Counted from the first letter of the stretch, positions 44,265 to 52,853 are shown. The stretch: 64,000 nt of DNA from Tenacibaculum sp. 190130A14a (GCF_964048965.1 NZ_OZ040189.1:372001-436000); one strand, 5' to 3'. A program made the numbers and translations. The notes: generated by a model from the letters alone, not told the origin.

Positions 44265-45470
44265 ATGGGCTTAAAACAAAACTTACATAATTTAAAAGAA
44301 AAATATAAAGGTACTAAGATGGCACCTGCGTTTAACGCAATCCACACCTTTTTATATTTGCCTAATGAGATTACTCACGGAGGAACTCACATCAAGGCAG
44401 CAGATGATTTAAAGCGTACGATGAATATCGTAATCATGGCATTAGTTCCGTGTTTAATTTTCGGAATGTTCAATGCAGGTTACCAACACAACGCGGCAAT
44501 CAATGGATTTACAGAAGGAATGTCTTTCTTTAGTGGAGACTTCTGGAATATGGATAATTTCTTCATTGGTTTAAAGAAGATTTTGCCATTAGTAATCGTA
44601 TCATACTTAGTTGGTTTAGTTATCGAATTTATTTTCGCAGTAATTAAAGGACACGAAGTAGAAGAAGGATACTTAGTAACGGGAATGTTAGTTCCGTTAA
44701 TCGTTCCAATAGATTTACCATTATGGATGTTAGCAGTAGCAGTTGCTTTTGGAGTTGTTATTGGTAAAGAAGTGTTTGGTGGTACTGGAATGAATATTTT
44801 AAATCCAGCATTAACAATTCGTGCATTCTTATTCTTTGCATATCCAACATGGATGTCTGGAGATAAAGTGTGGGTGCATGGAGCTGTTGAAAAAGCCGGA
44901 ACTGCAGATGCAATTTCAGGAGAAACAATTTTAGGTAGTTTAGCACAAAACGCAGCACCTAATTTCTCTGTTTCAGATATGTTCTTTGGATTTGTTCCTG
45001 GTTCTATTGGAGAAACGTCAACACTTTTAATCCTATTAGGAGCGTTATTCTTAATCTTTACAAAAATTGGAAGTGCTAGAATTATGATTTCTTCGGTAAT
45101 TGGAGCTTTAGTAATGGGATTCATCTTTAATCAAGTAGTTGATTTTGGATGGATCGGTGAAACTAGCAAGTTCTACGGATTAATGAGTTTAGATTTCTGG
45201 AAGCATTTATTAATTGGAGGTTTCGCATTTGGAGCTGTGTATATGGCAACTGACCCTGTATCGGCTGCACAAACAAATAAAGGGAAGTTAATTTACGGTT
45301 TCTTAATTGGATTTATTTCAATTATGATTCGTGTATTCAACCCGGCATATCCGGAGGGAGTAATGTTAGCAATTTTGTTAATGAATGTATTTGCTCCAAC
45401 AATTGATCACTACGTGGTTCAAGGAAATGTAAAGAGAAGATTAAAACGTTTAAAAGCTAAAACTGCCTAA
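44265..45470 (+). CDS. nqrB: Na+-translocating NADH:quinone reductase subunit B
   Basis: Membrane subunit of 401 residues with about ten helices, the likely Na+ channel core and carrier of riboflavin and covalently bound FMN. By alignment in mind with the Vibrio protein, the FMN-accepting threonine is Thr221 in ISGETIL; the usual motif is SGAT, so Ala is replaced by Glu next to the attachment residue. Other family segments (GTGMNILNPALTIRAFLFFAYP, YMATDPVSAAQTNKGK) are intact. Sits 3 bp after nqrA and 2 bp before nqrC. Confidence 0.97.
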   Translation: MGLKQNLHNLKEKYKGTKMAPAFNAIHTFLYLPNEITHGGTHIKAADDLKRTMNIVIMALVPCLIFGMFNAGYQHNAAINGFTEGMSFFSGDFWNMDNFFIGLKKILPLVIVSYLVGLVIEFIFAVIKGHEVEEGYLVTGMLVPLIVPIDLPLWMLAVAVAFGVVIGKEVFGGTGMNILNPALTIRAFLFFAYPTWMSGDKVWVHGAVEKAGTADAISGETILGSLAQNAAPNFSVSDMFFGFVPGSIGETSTLLILLGALFLIFTKIGSARIMISSVIGALVMGFIFNQVVDFGWIGETSKFYGLMSLDFWKHLLIGGFAFGAVYMATDPVSAAQTNKGKLIYGFLIGFISIMIRVFNPAYPEGVMLAILLMNVFAPTIDHYVVQGNVKRRLKRLKAKTA

Positions 45471-45472
45471 TT

Positions 45473-46213
45473 ATGAGTAAGAAGACAGACGGTAATATTT
45501 ACACGGTACTATTTGCCATTGGTATGGTAATAGTAGTAGGAGCATTATTAGCAGGAATCTTTTCATTGACAAAACCTCTTATTACAATTAATGAGAAGGT
45601 AGAAAAGCAGCAAAATATTTTGTATGCAATGGGAGTGAATGAAAACGATGAAACAAGTGTAGCTTTTATAGCTGCAGACAAAGCAGAGGATGAGTTTGTT
45701 AAGTATATCAAAAAGCAATTAGTAATTGAGGGAGATAAGGTTTCTGAAGATGCTAAAGCATATTTAATTGATGTAAAGAAACAACAAACAGCTGCCAAAG
45801 AAGGTAAATCTCGTAAGCTTCCTTTGTTTGTTGGAGAAAAAGATGGTCAAACATTTTACATTGCTCCAATTAGAGGAAAAGGTTTATGGGATGCTATTTG
45901 GGGATATGTTGCTATGGATAAAAATATGGTAGTTCAAGGAGTATTCTTTGATCACAAAGGAGAAACACCAGGTTTAGGAGCTAACATTAAGCAACGTTTC
46001 TTTATGGATGATTTTGCAGGTGAAGATTTAATGAACAATGGTTCTTTCAAAGGAATTACGGTTTCTAAATCAAATGCAGATCCAAAGAATGAAGATAAAA
46101 ATGATAATGAGGTAGATGCTATTGCAGGAGCTACAATTACTGGAGACGGTGTAGCTGCAATGATTAAGTCAGAATTAGCATTATACGTGCCTTACTTTAA
46201 AACATTGAAATAA
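45473..46213 (+). CDS. nqrC: Na+-translocating NADH:quinone reductase subunit C
   Basis: Subunit of 246 residues with one N-terminal transmembrane helix (about 10-32) and a periplasmic FMN-binding domain. The FMN is attached through phosphoester to Thr221 in the motif AGATIT (family consensus SGATxT). Region GKGLWDAIWGYVAMD is also conserved. ApbE, needed to attach the FMN, is not in the window. Two-base gaps on both sides show tight operon packing. Confidence 0.96.
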   Translation: MSKKTDGNIYTVLFAIGMVIVVGALLAGIFSLTKPLITINEKVEKQQNILYAMGVNENDETSVAFIAADKAEDEFVKYIKKQLVIEGDKVSEDAKAYLIDVKKQQTAAKEGKSRKLPLFVGEKDGQTFYIAPIRGKGLWDAIWGYVAMDKNMVVQGVFFDHKGETPGLGANIKQRFFMDDFAGEDLMNNGSFKGITVSKSNADPKNEDKNDNEVDAIAGATITGDGVAAMIKSELALYVPYFKTLK

Positions 46214-46215
46214 AT

Positions 46216-46860
46216 ATGGGACTTTTATCAAAGAAAGACACAAAATTAATCACTGACCCGTTAGCGGATAACAATCCAATTACGATTCAGGTATTAGGTA
46301 TTTGTTCTGCATTAGCAATTACTGCAGAGTTACAAGCTTCAATAGTGATGTCTATTTCTGTATTATTTGTATTAGGAGTAGGTAATGTGGTAATCTCATT
46401 AATGAGAAATATTATTCCATCTAAAATTAGAATTATTGTACAGTTAATCGTAGTCGCAACATTAGTAATTATTGTTGATTTAGTATTAAAAGCTTTTGCT
46501 TATGAGTTGAGTAAAACGCTTTCGGTATTCGTAGGATTAATTATTACGAACTGTATTATCATGGGACGTTTTGAAGCATTTGCTTTAGGTAATGGCCCAT
46601 GGAGATCATTCTTAGACGGAATAGGAAATGCATTAGGATATGCAGTAATTTTAATTGCTGTAGGATTCTTTAGAGAGTTGTTAGGTTCTGGTACTTTATT
46701 AGGAATTAAAGTATTAGGAGACCCAATTGAAAAAACAGGATTATATGCTTTAGGATATGAGAATAACGGATTTATGTTATTATCACCAATGGCATTAATT
46801 GTTGTGGGTATCATTATTTGGGTACAACGTAGTAGAAATAAAGCATTAATCGAAGACTAA
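46216..46860 (+). CDS. nqrD: Na+-translocating NADH:quinone reductase subunit D
   Basis: Integral membrane subunit of 214 residues with about six helices, homologous to NqrE and RnfA/E. With NqrE it forms an inverted pair that holds an iron centre in the membrane. Conserved segment TNCIIMGRFEAFALGNGPWRS (about 109-129) contains the family cysteine. Normal length. Two bases after nqrC and 28 bp before nqrE. Confidence 0.96.
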   Translation: MGLLSKKDTKLITDPLADNNPITIQVLGICSALAITAELQASIVMSISVLFVLGVGNVVISLMRNIIPSKIRIIVQLIVVATLVIIVDLVLKAFAYELSKTLSVFVGLIITNCIIMGRFEAFALGNGPWRSFLDGIGNALGYAVILIAVGFFRELLGSGTLLGIKVLGDPIEKTGLYALGYENNGFMLLSPMALIVVGIIIWVQRSRNKALIED

Positions 46861-46888
46861 ACGCAGAGCGTTTCAATAATATAAGATT

Positions 46889-47644
46889 ATGGAGCATTTA
46901 GAATTATTTTTCAAATCGATATTTATAGATAACATGGTATTTGCTACGTTCTTAGGAATGTGTTCTTACCTTGCAGTATCTAAAAAAGTATCTACAGCAG
47001 TTGGTTTAGGAGCAGCGGTTATTTTCGTATTAGCTGTAACTGTACCAGTAAACTGGTTGTTAGATCAATATTTATTACAGCCAGGAGCATTATCTTGGTT
47101 AGGAGCAGAGTACGCAGATTACGACTTAAGTTTCTTATCATTTATCATGTTTATTGCAACTATTGCAACCATGGTACAATTAGTAGAAATTATTGTAGAG
47201 AAATTTGCACCAGCATTGTATAACTCTTTAGGTATTTTCTTACCACTTATCGCAGTAAACTGTGCTATTTTAGGAGGGTCATTATTTATGCAATCTCGTG
47301 AGATTCCAACATTAGGATTATCATTTACTTATGGTGTAGGTTCAGGAATTGGATGGTTTTTAGCAATTTTAGCTATTGCAGCTATTCGTGAAAAAATCAG
47401 ATATTCATCTGTACCACCAGCTTTAAGAGGATTAGGAATTACATTTATCATTACTGGATTAATGGCTATCGGATTTATGAGTTTCGGTGGTATGTTAACA
47501 GGAGGTGATGATGCAGGTAAGAAAGAAGAAACACAAGCTGTAGTAGCTCCAAAAGTTGAGGAGAAGGTAGAGGAAGAAAAAGAGGAGACTGCTGCAGAGG
47601 AAACAAAAGAGATAGCTACTAACACTAAAGAAATTACAGAATAA
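46889..47644 (+). CDS. nqrE: Na+-translocating NADH:quinone reductase subunit E with acidic tail
   Basis: Integral membrane subunit of 251 residues. The first 200 residues are the normal NqrE core with six helices and the cysteine segments [13 protein letters not shown] and [12 protein letters not shown]. Residues 206-251 form an added C-terminal tail made almost entirely of Glu, Lys, Ala, Thr and Val, absent from the classical about 198-residue NqrE of gamma-proteobacteria. The tail should be cytoplasmic or periplasmic and disordered; whether it is general to Flavobacteriia cannot be judged here. One base separates it from nqrF. Confidence 0.95.
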   Translation: MEHLELFFKSIFIDNMVFATFLGMCSYLAVSKKVSTAVGLGAAVIFVLAVTVPVNWLLDQYLLQPGALSWLGAEYADYDLSFLSFIMFIATIATMVQLVEIIVEKFAPALYNSLGIFLPLIAVNCAILGGSLFMQSREIPTLGLSFTYGVGSGIGWFLAILAIAAIREKIRYSSVPPALRGLGITFIITGLMAIGFMSFGGMLTGGDDAGKKEETQAVVAPKVEEKVEEEKEETAAEETKEIATNTKEITE

Positions 47645-47645
47645 T

Positions 47646-48953
47646 ATGTTTTTAGAAGTAAGTACAGGAGGAACGGTACTAATCACAGTATTAGCATTTT
47701 TAGCAGTAACCTTAGTTTTAGTAGGTTTATTGTTATTTGTTAAGCAAAAGTTAGCACCATCAGGACCAGTAAAGATTACCATTAATGGTGATAAGACAAT
47801 TGAAGTACCTTCAGGAGGAACTTTATTGTCAACTTTAGGAAACGAGAAAATATTTTTACCATCTGCATGTGGTGGAGGTGGATCATGTGTGCAATGTGAA
47901 TGTCATGTAAACGCGGGTGGAGGTGAAGCTTTACCAACAGAAACGCCTCACTTTACTCGTAAAGAATTGGCACATGGTATCCGTTTAGCATGTCAGGTAA
48001 AAGTAAAGCAAGACATGGATATTTCTATTCCAGAAGAAATTTTCGGAATTAAGAAATGGGAAGCTGTTGTAGTTAGAAATTATAACGTTGCATCTTTTAT
48101 CAAGGAATTTGTAGTTGAAATTCCAGAAGATATGAATTATAAGGCTGGGGGGTATATTCAAATTGAAATCCCTAAGTGTGAGGTGAAGTTCTCAGATATG
48201 GACATTACTGCACACCCAGAAGAACACGATACTCCAGATAAATTCCAGGTAGAATGGGATAAGTTCGGTTTATGGCCGTTAGTAATGAAGAATGATGAGT
48301 TAGTAGAAAGAGCTTACTCTATGGCTTCTTACCCAGCAGAAGGACGTGAAATTATGTTGAACGTTCGTATTGCTACACCGCCATGGGATAGAGCTAAGAA
48401 CGGATGGATGGATGTAAATCCAGGAATCGCATCGTCATATGTATTCTCAAGAAAGCCTGGAGATAAAGTAACTATTTCAGGGCCTTATGGAGAATTCTTC
48501 ATTAACGAGTCGGATGCTGAAATGTTATATGTAGGAGGAGGAGCTGGTATGGCACCAATGCGTTCTCACTTATATCACTTATTTAAAACCTTAAAGACTG
48601 GAAGAAAAGTTTCTTATTGGTATGGAGGTCGTTCTAAGCGTGAGTTATTCTATTTAGAGCACTTCTGGGCATTAGAAAAAGAATTCCCGAACTTTAAATT
48701 CCATATTGCATTATCTGAACCATTAGAGGAAGATAATTGGAAAGTTAAAGAGAATTTAGAAGCTGAAGGAGATGGGTTTGTTGGATTTGTTCACAACTGT
48801 GTTATCGAACAATTCTTAAGCAAACATGATTCACCAGAAGATATTGAATTATACTTCTGTGGACCACCTTTAATGAACAAAGCCGTACAAAAAATGGGTG
48901 AAGATTTTGGTATTCCAGATGAAAACATTCGTTTTGATGACTTTGGAGGATAA
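47646..48953 (+). CDS. nqrF: Na+-translocating NADH:quinone reductase subunit F
   Basis: NADH-oxidising subunit of 435 residues: one N-terminal membrane helix (about 8-32), a 2Fe-2S ferredoxin domain with Cys75, Cys81, Cys84 and Cys116, an FAD-binding domain (RAYSMASYP) and an NADH-binding domain (YVGGGAGMAPMRSH and YFCGPPLMNKAV). Electrons enter the complex here. It ends the operon and is followed by a strong terminator. Confidence 0.97.
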   Translation: MFLEVSTGGTVLITVLAFLAVTLVLVGLLLFVKQKLAPSGPVKITINGDKTIEVPSGGTLLSTLGNEKIFLPSACGGGGSCVQCECHVNAGGGEALPTETPHFTRKELAHGIRLACQVKVKQDMDISIPEEIFGIKKWEAVVVRNYNVASFIKEFVVEIPEDMNYKAGGYIQIEIPKCEVKFSDMDITAHPEEHDTPDKFQVEWDKFGLWPLVMKNDELVERAYSMASYPAEGREIMLNVRIATPPWDRAKNGWMDVNPGIASSYVFSRKPGDKVTISGPYGEFFINESDAEMLYVGGGAGMAPMRSHLYHLFKTLKTGRKVSYWYGGRSKRELFYLEHFWALEKEFPNFKFHIALSEPLEEDNWKVKENLEAEGDGFVGFVHNCVIEQFLSKHDSPEDIELYFCGPPLMNKAVQKMGEDFGIPDENIRFDDFGG

Positions 48954-48975
48954 AAACAAAGTAACTATTAGATAT

Positions 48976-49008
48976 AAAAAGCCGAGCATTTTGCTCGGCT
49001 TTTTTTTA
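48976..49008 (+). terminator. Intrinsic terminator of the nqr operon
   Basis: GC-rich stem AAGCCGAGCA/TGCTCGGCTT with a TTT-type loop and a run of eight T. Confidence 0.95.
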
Positions 49009-49042
49009 TATTTTGAAATTCTGATATGCGAAAGGTAAATTA

Positions 49043-49072
49043 AACGTTCGTAAACAAATTTTATACGTTCGG
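49043..49072 (+). promoter_or_regulatory. Tandem direct repeats with LytTR-site spacing
   Basis: AACGTTCGT (49043-49051) and TACGTTCGG (49064-49072) are direct repeats starting exactly 21 bp apart. Both fit the published LytTR-family half-site pattern [TA][AC][CA]GTTN[AG][TG] at every position, and the spacing is two helical turns, as for AgrA, ComE and PlnC sites. The similarity continues to AAAC after each copy. The downstream genes are the 41-residue zinc-ribbon ORF and the DUF11 protein. No LytTR regulator is in the window. Confidence 0.55.
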
Positions 49073-49177
49073 AAACTATTTTGATACGATACCTAATTAA
49101 ACAGTTTATTTTGTTTGTAGATCCTTAATATAGTAAGGTTAATAAGTTAAAAAGGAATTGTGTTTAAAAATTAAGTT

Positions 49178-49303
49178 ATGAATTGTCCAAATTGTAATTC
49201 AATCGTTGTTAAAAGAATTAAAAGAAATAAGTTACAGAGAGTACTTTTTTTCTACAAAAAAAGGTTTAAATGTTTCACTTGTAAACAAGTATTTATGAAT
49301 TAG
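49178..49303 (+). CDS. 41-residue double-CxxC zinc-ribbon microprotein
   Basis: Short open frame from ATG 49178 to TAG 49303. It has two knuckles, CPNC (residues 3-6) and CFTC (32-35), separated by a basic linker rich in Lys and Arg, the layout of a complete minimal zinc ribbon. It resembles the zinc-ribbon heads of transposases and regulators but has no room for another domain, and no transposase remnant follows. It lies 105 bp downstream of the direct-repeat operator and before the DUF11 gene. A coding role is supported by the paired cysteines; function unknown, possibly nucleic-acid binding. Confidence 0.5.
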   Translation: MNCPNCNSIVVKRIKRNKLQRVLFFYKKRFKCFTCKQVFMN

Positions 49304-49432
49304 AAGCTCTTGGTGTTTTAAAGAAAGATCGAGTGTTTTTAATTATTACAAAAGTATTTCAAGAAGTTTGTAATTTATTTAGAAAAAAATAAATAAATTT
49401 AAATAACTTTTAAGATTGAGTACTTTTACAGA

Positions 49433-51001
49433 ATGAAAAAGATATTAATACTATTATTGTTTCTTAGTTTAACAGCCTTTGCTCAAACTGGTCCAGGTGG
49501 TGTTGGAGCAAGAGATGGTAGCAGTACTCTTCGAGTTTGGTTACGTGCAAATGATGTGAATGCAGATGGCGATATATCCAATAACCCAACAGTGGGAAGT
49601 ACGGTAAGTGCTTGGAATGATTTTAGTGGTAACGGTAATAATTATACCAATAGCTCAGCAACAAGGTCACCCTCATATGCTAGTACGCCTTTTGGTTCTG
49701 TAAACTTTAATGCGGCAACCAATCCTGCTCAGGTTTTAAATGCTAATACAGGAGGTACATATACAGATGCGAGTGCTTTTTTTGCCATTAATCCGGTAAA
49801 TGTTGGTAGTAGTAACTCTTTATTTGATAATACTTCTTATTCATTAAGAATTGAACAATGGTCGAATACGAATAGAATTGGACTCACAAGATATGGTGTG
49901 GCTGACTATTCTTCTTCCTTAATACCGCAATTCAATTCAAATACGATTGTTTCTTATCATAAAAACTCATCGTCTAGTAATGTTACTATTTATTCTAATA
50001 ATAGCGTTGCAACAATCAATATTGGAAGTTCTTCAGCAGGTATACCATATGATAGAATTGGTAGAAATTCAAATGGAGCCGATGAGGCAAGTGGAGATTT
50101 CTACGAGATAATACTATATAATAGTAGATTAAACACTGCAGAACGTGTAATAGTTGAGAATTATTTAAGTGCTAAATTTGGAAGTATTTCAGTGTCTGAT
50201 AATGTGTATAATGAAGATGAAAATGGAGACTTTGATCATAAAGTAGCTGGTATCGGTCAAGCACCCGACGGATCGAATCACTTAGATTCACAAGGTACAG
50301 GTATTGTCAGAATAAATGGGCCAAGTGATATTGATAATAATGAATATTTGATTTGGGGAGAAAATGTTGAAGATTCAGATTACGCATTCACACAAGTAGG
50401 GAAAAGATATAGAGTAAATACAGTTTGGAGAGTCAGTGAACGAGGAGATCTAGAAGATGTTAGTGCTGCTATTAGCCAATCTGATCTTGATTTAACAGGA
50501 GTGCCAACAGGAGTTTTTAAATTAGTAAGAAGTACTGTTGCCGATTTTAGTACCATAGCAGAAGAATATGACTTGTCCTTAGCGGGAGGAACATATTCAG
50601 GCACGGTTTCTTTTGATGATAATGATTATTTTACTTTAATGGTGGTTCCTTCTGTAGATTTAAAGCTTACAAAAACAGTTGACACAGCTATACCTAAGGT
50701 TGGAGATGTTGTTACTTTTTCATTATCAATAACCAATAGTGGTCCTCAAAGTGCTACTGGAGTCCAAGTAAGAGACTTGTTACCTACTGGCTTAACATAC
50801 AATGCTGGAAGTTCTACTATAGGTACAGGAACCTATAATCAAGTTTCTGGATTATGGGATCTTAGCGGTGTAACCATAACTAGTGGGCAAACTATAACTG
50901 TTCAAATTGCGGCAACTGTAGCGTCTGCAGGAACCATTATAAATACAGGTGAAGTAATTAACGTAGATCAGGAAGATATAGATTCTGACTCTGTAGAATA
51001 A
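49433..51001 (+). CDS. Secreted DUF11 surface protein, apparently shortened
   Basis: Exported protein of 522 residues: signal peptide (1-17, ending AFAQ), a LamG-like lectin-type region (about 25-245, from STLRVWLRANDVNADGD), a beta-rich region seen in flavobacterial surface proteins (about 255-400), then one DUF11 domain (about 410-515, from VDLKLTKTVDTAIPKVGD). It stops right after the DUF11 end motif (QEDIDSDSVE), where relatives normally continue with more DUF11 repeats and a type IX sorting domain. No sorting signal is present, so surface export is uncertain. The 129-bp leader after the zinc-ribbon ORF has TACTTTTA and TAACTTTT as near -7 matches. Confidence 0.78.
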   Translation: MKKILILLLFLSLTAFAQTGPGGVGARDGSSTLRVWLRANDVNADGDISNNPTVGSTVSAWNDFSGNGNNYTNSSATRSPSYASTPFGSVNFNAATNPAQVLNANTGGTYTDASAFFAINPVNVGSSNSLFDNTSYSLRIEQWSNTNRIGLTRYGVADYSSSLIPQFNSNTIVSYHKNSSSSNVTIYSNNSVATINIGSSSAGIPYDRIGRNSNGADEASGDFYEIILYNSRLNTAERVIVENYLSAKFGSISVSDNVYNEDENGDFDHKVAGIGQAPDGSNHLDSQGTGIVRINGPSDIDNNEYLIWGENVEDSDYAFTQVGKRYRVNTVWRVSERGDLEDVSAAISQSDLDLTGVPTGVFKLVRSTVADFSTIAEEYDLSLAGGTYSGTVSFDDNDYFTLMVVPSVDLKLTKTVDTAIPKVGDVVTFSLSITNSGPQSATGVQVRDLLPTGLTYNAGSSTIGTGTYNQVSGLWDLSGVTITSGQTITVQIAATVASAGTIINTGEVINVDQEDIDSDSVE

Positions 51002-51031
51002 AAGAGACTTTTTATACACAGATAATGGTTG

Positions 51032-51039
51032 TACCTTTG
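51032..51039 (+). promoter_or_regulatory. -7 box for the second helicase gene
   Basis: TACCTTTG, 16 bp before the ATG at 51056, inside the 54-bp gap after the DUF11 gene. It is identical to the box of the other helicase gene (34954-34961). Confidence 0.5.
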
Positions 51040-51055
51040 CAACAAATTATTCTGA

Positions 51056-52414
51056 ATGATTACGTTTCAAGATTTAGATTTATCCAATCCACTAAGAAAT
51101 GCCATAGAAGATTTAGGGTTTGTAACTCCAACACCTATTCAAGAGGAAGCTTTTCCCAAAGTTCGCTCTGGAAATGATGTAGTAGGAATAGCACAAACAG
51201 GTACAGGTAAAACTTTTGCCTATGTGTTGCCTATTTTAAGAGATCTTAAATTTTCAAAGCAAGAAAACCCGAGAGTACTCATACTAGTTCCTACAAGAGA
51301 ATTAGTAGTACAAGTGGTAGAGGAAATTGAGAAGTTGGCAAAGTATATGACACTTCGTGTTTTAGGAGTGTATGGTGGAGTAAATTTAAATCGCCATAAA
51401 GAGGCAGTTGCGCAAGGATGCGATGTTATTGTAGCTACCCCTGGTCGTTTGTATGATTTGGCAGTAAGTCGAGTATTAAAATTGAAATCAATTCAGAAAT
51501 TAGTGATTGATGAAGTAGATGTGATGCTTGATTTAGGCTTTCGTTTTCAGATTTTAAACATTTTTGATTTACTTCCAGAAAGAAGGCAAAATGTGATGTT
51601 TTCCGCTACGATGACAGAAGATGTAGAAGCTTTGATTGATGATTATTTTATTGCACCTAAGAAAATAGCTATTGCGGTTAGTGGTACGCCTTTAGATAAT
51701 ATTGAGCAGAGTTCTTATAATGTGCCTAATTTTTACACAAAAATTAATTTGTTAAATGAACTACTGTTTGACAAACAAGAGTTTCATAAAGTACTTGTTT
51801 TTGCTCCTAATAAAAGAAATGCCGACCGAATTTTTAATTTATTAGAAGAAGAGTTTCCAGGTCAAAACTGTGTAATTCACTCTAACAAAACGCAAAACTA
51901 TCGTTTACGATCTATAGAGGAGTTTAATAAAGGGAACCATAGAATTTTAATAGCAACTGATGTAATTGCTCGTGGTCTTGATTTAGTCGAAATTTCGCAC
52001 GTAATTAACTTTAATCCTACACAGTACCCTGAAAACTATATGCATCGAATAGGGCGTACAGGAAGAGCTTCTCATAAAGGAAAATCAATTTTATTTGCTA
52101 CTGAAAAAGAGCAGTTAGCGAAAAAAGAAATTGAGGAGTTAATGAATTATGAAATTCCGTTAGTAGATATTCCAGAACAGGTTGAAATATCAAACCAATT
52201 AACTGAAGAGGAACGTCCGAGAGAAGATAAGTCACAATCTGCCAATAGAACTTCTCAAGAGTATGTCCCTGGCCCTGCTTTTCATGAAAAGAAAGAAAAA
52301 AACAGAAAGGTCAATTTAGGAGGGTCTTATAAAAGAGAAATAGCTAAAAAATATAAAAAGCCTAAAACAAGAGGGCAGAAAAATACAAGTAAGAAGAATA
52401 GAAAACGTAAATAA
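51056..52414 (+). CDS. DEAD-box type RNA helicase with DEVD motif
   Basis: RNA helicase of 452 residues. Motif I AQTGTGKT (46-53), Ia PTREL, Ib TPGR (128-131), motif II DEVD (152-155) in place of DEAD, motif III SAT (183-185), and motif VI HRIGRTGR. After the core (about residue 360) comes a polar linker and a very basic tail ending KKNRKRK. The DEVD change keeps both acidic metal/ATP residues, so activity is expected. Its stop overlaps the next ATG by one base (TAATG), tying it to a 120-residue partner. Confidence 0.92.
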   Translation: MITFQDLDLSNPLRNAIEDLGFVTPTPIQEEAFPKVRSGNDVVGIAQTGTGKTFAYVLPILRDLKFSKQENPRVLILVPTRELVVQVVEEIEKLAKYMTLRVLGVYGGVNLNRHKEAVAQGCDVIVATPGRLYDLAVSRVLKLKSIQKLVIDEVDVMLDLGFRFQILNIFDLLPERRQNVMFSATMTEDVEALIDDYFIAPKKIAIAVSGTPLDNIEQSSYNVPNFYTKINLLNELLFDKQEFHKVLVFAPNKRNADRIFNLLEEEFPGQNCVIHSNKTQNYRLRSIEEFNKGNHRILIATDVIARGLDLVEISHVINFNPTQYPENYMHRIGRTGRASHKGKSILFATEKEQLAKKEIEELMNYEIPLVDIPEQVEISNQLTEEERPREDKSQSANRTSQEYVPGPAFHEKKEKNRKVNLGGSYKREIAKKYKKPKTRGQKNTSKKNRKRK

Positions 52415-52776
52415 TGAGAGCACTTACCGAGCAAGAACTACATAATTTAGGTATGAATATCATTGGTAAGAAACTCCAAGAGAAAGGCTATGAGTTTGTT
52501 GCTATCAACAGTAAACTAAAGAGCCATCCTCAGTTTGTGTTATTTAAAAAAGGAGAGCCTACAATTTTTGTTCTTGTAAAAGTTTCAAATAATATTCAAA
52601 ATCCAGATTCTTACGATGTTTTATGGATGGAAACGTTTAAAGAACATGCCAAAAAACAAAATGCAAAAGTTTGGTATGCAGGTATAGGTATAGCAAATGC
52701 AGAAAGTATAGACTTACCTGTTTTTAAAGACGAACCGTATTATGTTGCTTTTGAAGATTTTATAGATATATTGTAA
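52414..52776 (+). CDS. Small conserved-looking protein coupled to the helicase
   Basis: A 120-residue soluble protein, translated from a one-base overlap with the helicase stop. No membrane helix or signal. It alternates hydrophobic strands and charged helices (LHNLGMNIIGKKLQEKGYEFVAI, then FVLVKVSNN, then VWYAGIGIAN). I recall similar short flavobacterial proteins being labelled as NqrF subunits in databases; nothing here supports that, since there is no cysteine cluster or flavin motif. Function unknown; co-expression with an RNA helicase is the only clue. Confidence 0.7.
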   Translation: MRALTEQELHNLGMNIIGKKLQEKGYEFVAINSKLKSHPQFVLFKKGEPTIFVLVKVSNNIQNPDSYDVLWMETFKEHAKKQNAKVWYAGIGIANAESIDLPVFKDEPYYVAFEDFIDIL

Positions 52777-52817
52777 CTTATTGTTTTTCAAAGCATTGTA
52801 TTTTGTAGAGCGGAACC

Positions 52818-52853
52818 TACCAGTTATACATACTTTTTTACCATTTATACATA
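52818..52853 (+). promoter_or_regulatory. 15-bp tandem direct repeats, 21-bp period, upstream of a peptide gene
   Basis: Copies TACCAGTTATACATA (52818-52832) and TACCATTTATACATA (52839-52853) differ at one base and start exactly 21 bp apart. They end 37 bp before a perfect -7 box (52891-52898) that lacks a -33 TTG at the normal distance, so the repeats are well placed for an activator. Spacing is that of LytTR-type sites, but the bases fit that half-site consensus only partly. Confidence 0.6.

Noticed and set aside
44480..45124. Leftward 214-codon frame inside nqrB
   Set aside because: Antisense shadow of a strongly conserved gene, with Pro/Thr/Asn-rich composition and no promoter.
49178..49303. 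Zinc-ribbon frame as an insertion-sequence remnant
   Set aside because: No transposase catalytic segment, terminal inverted repeats or target duplication are visible around it.
52414..52776. Short protein as an NqrF-like subunit
   Set aside because: It has no cysteine cluster, flavin or NADH motif, and the true nqrF is at 47646.
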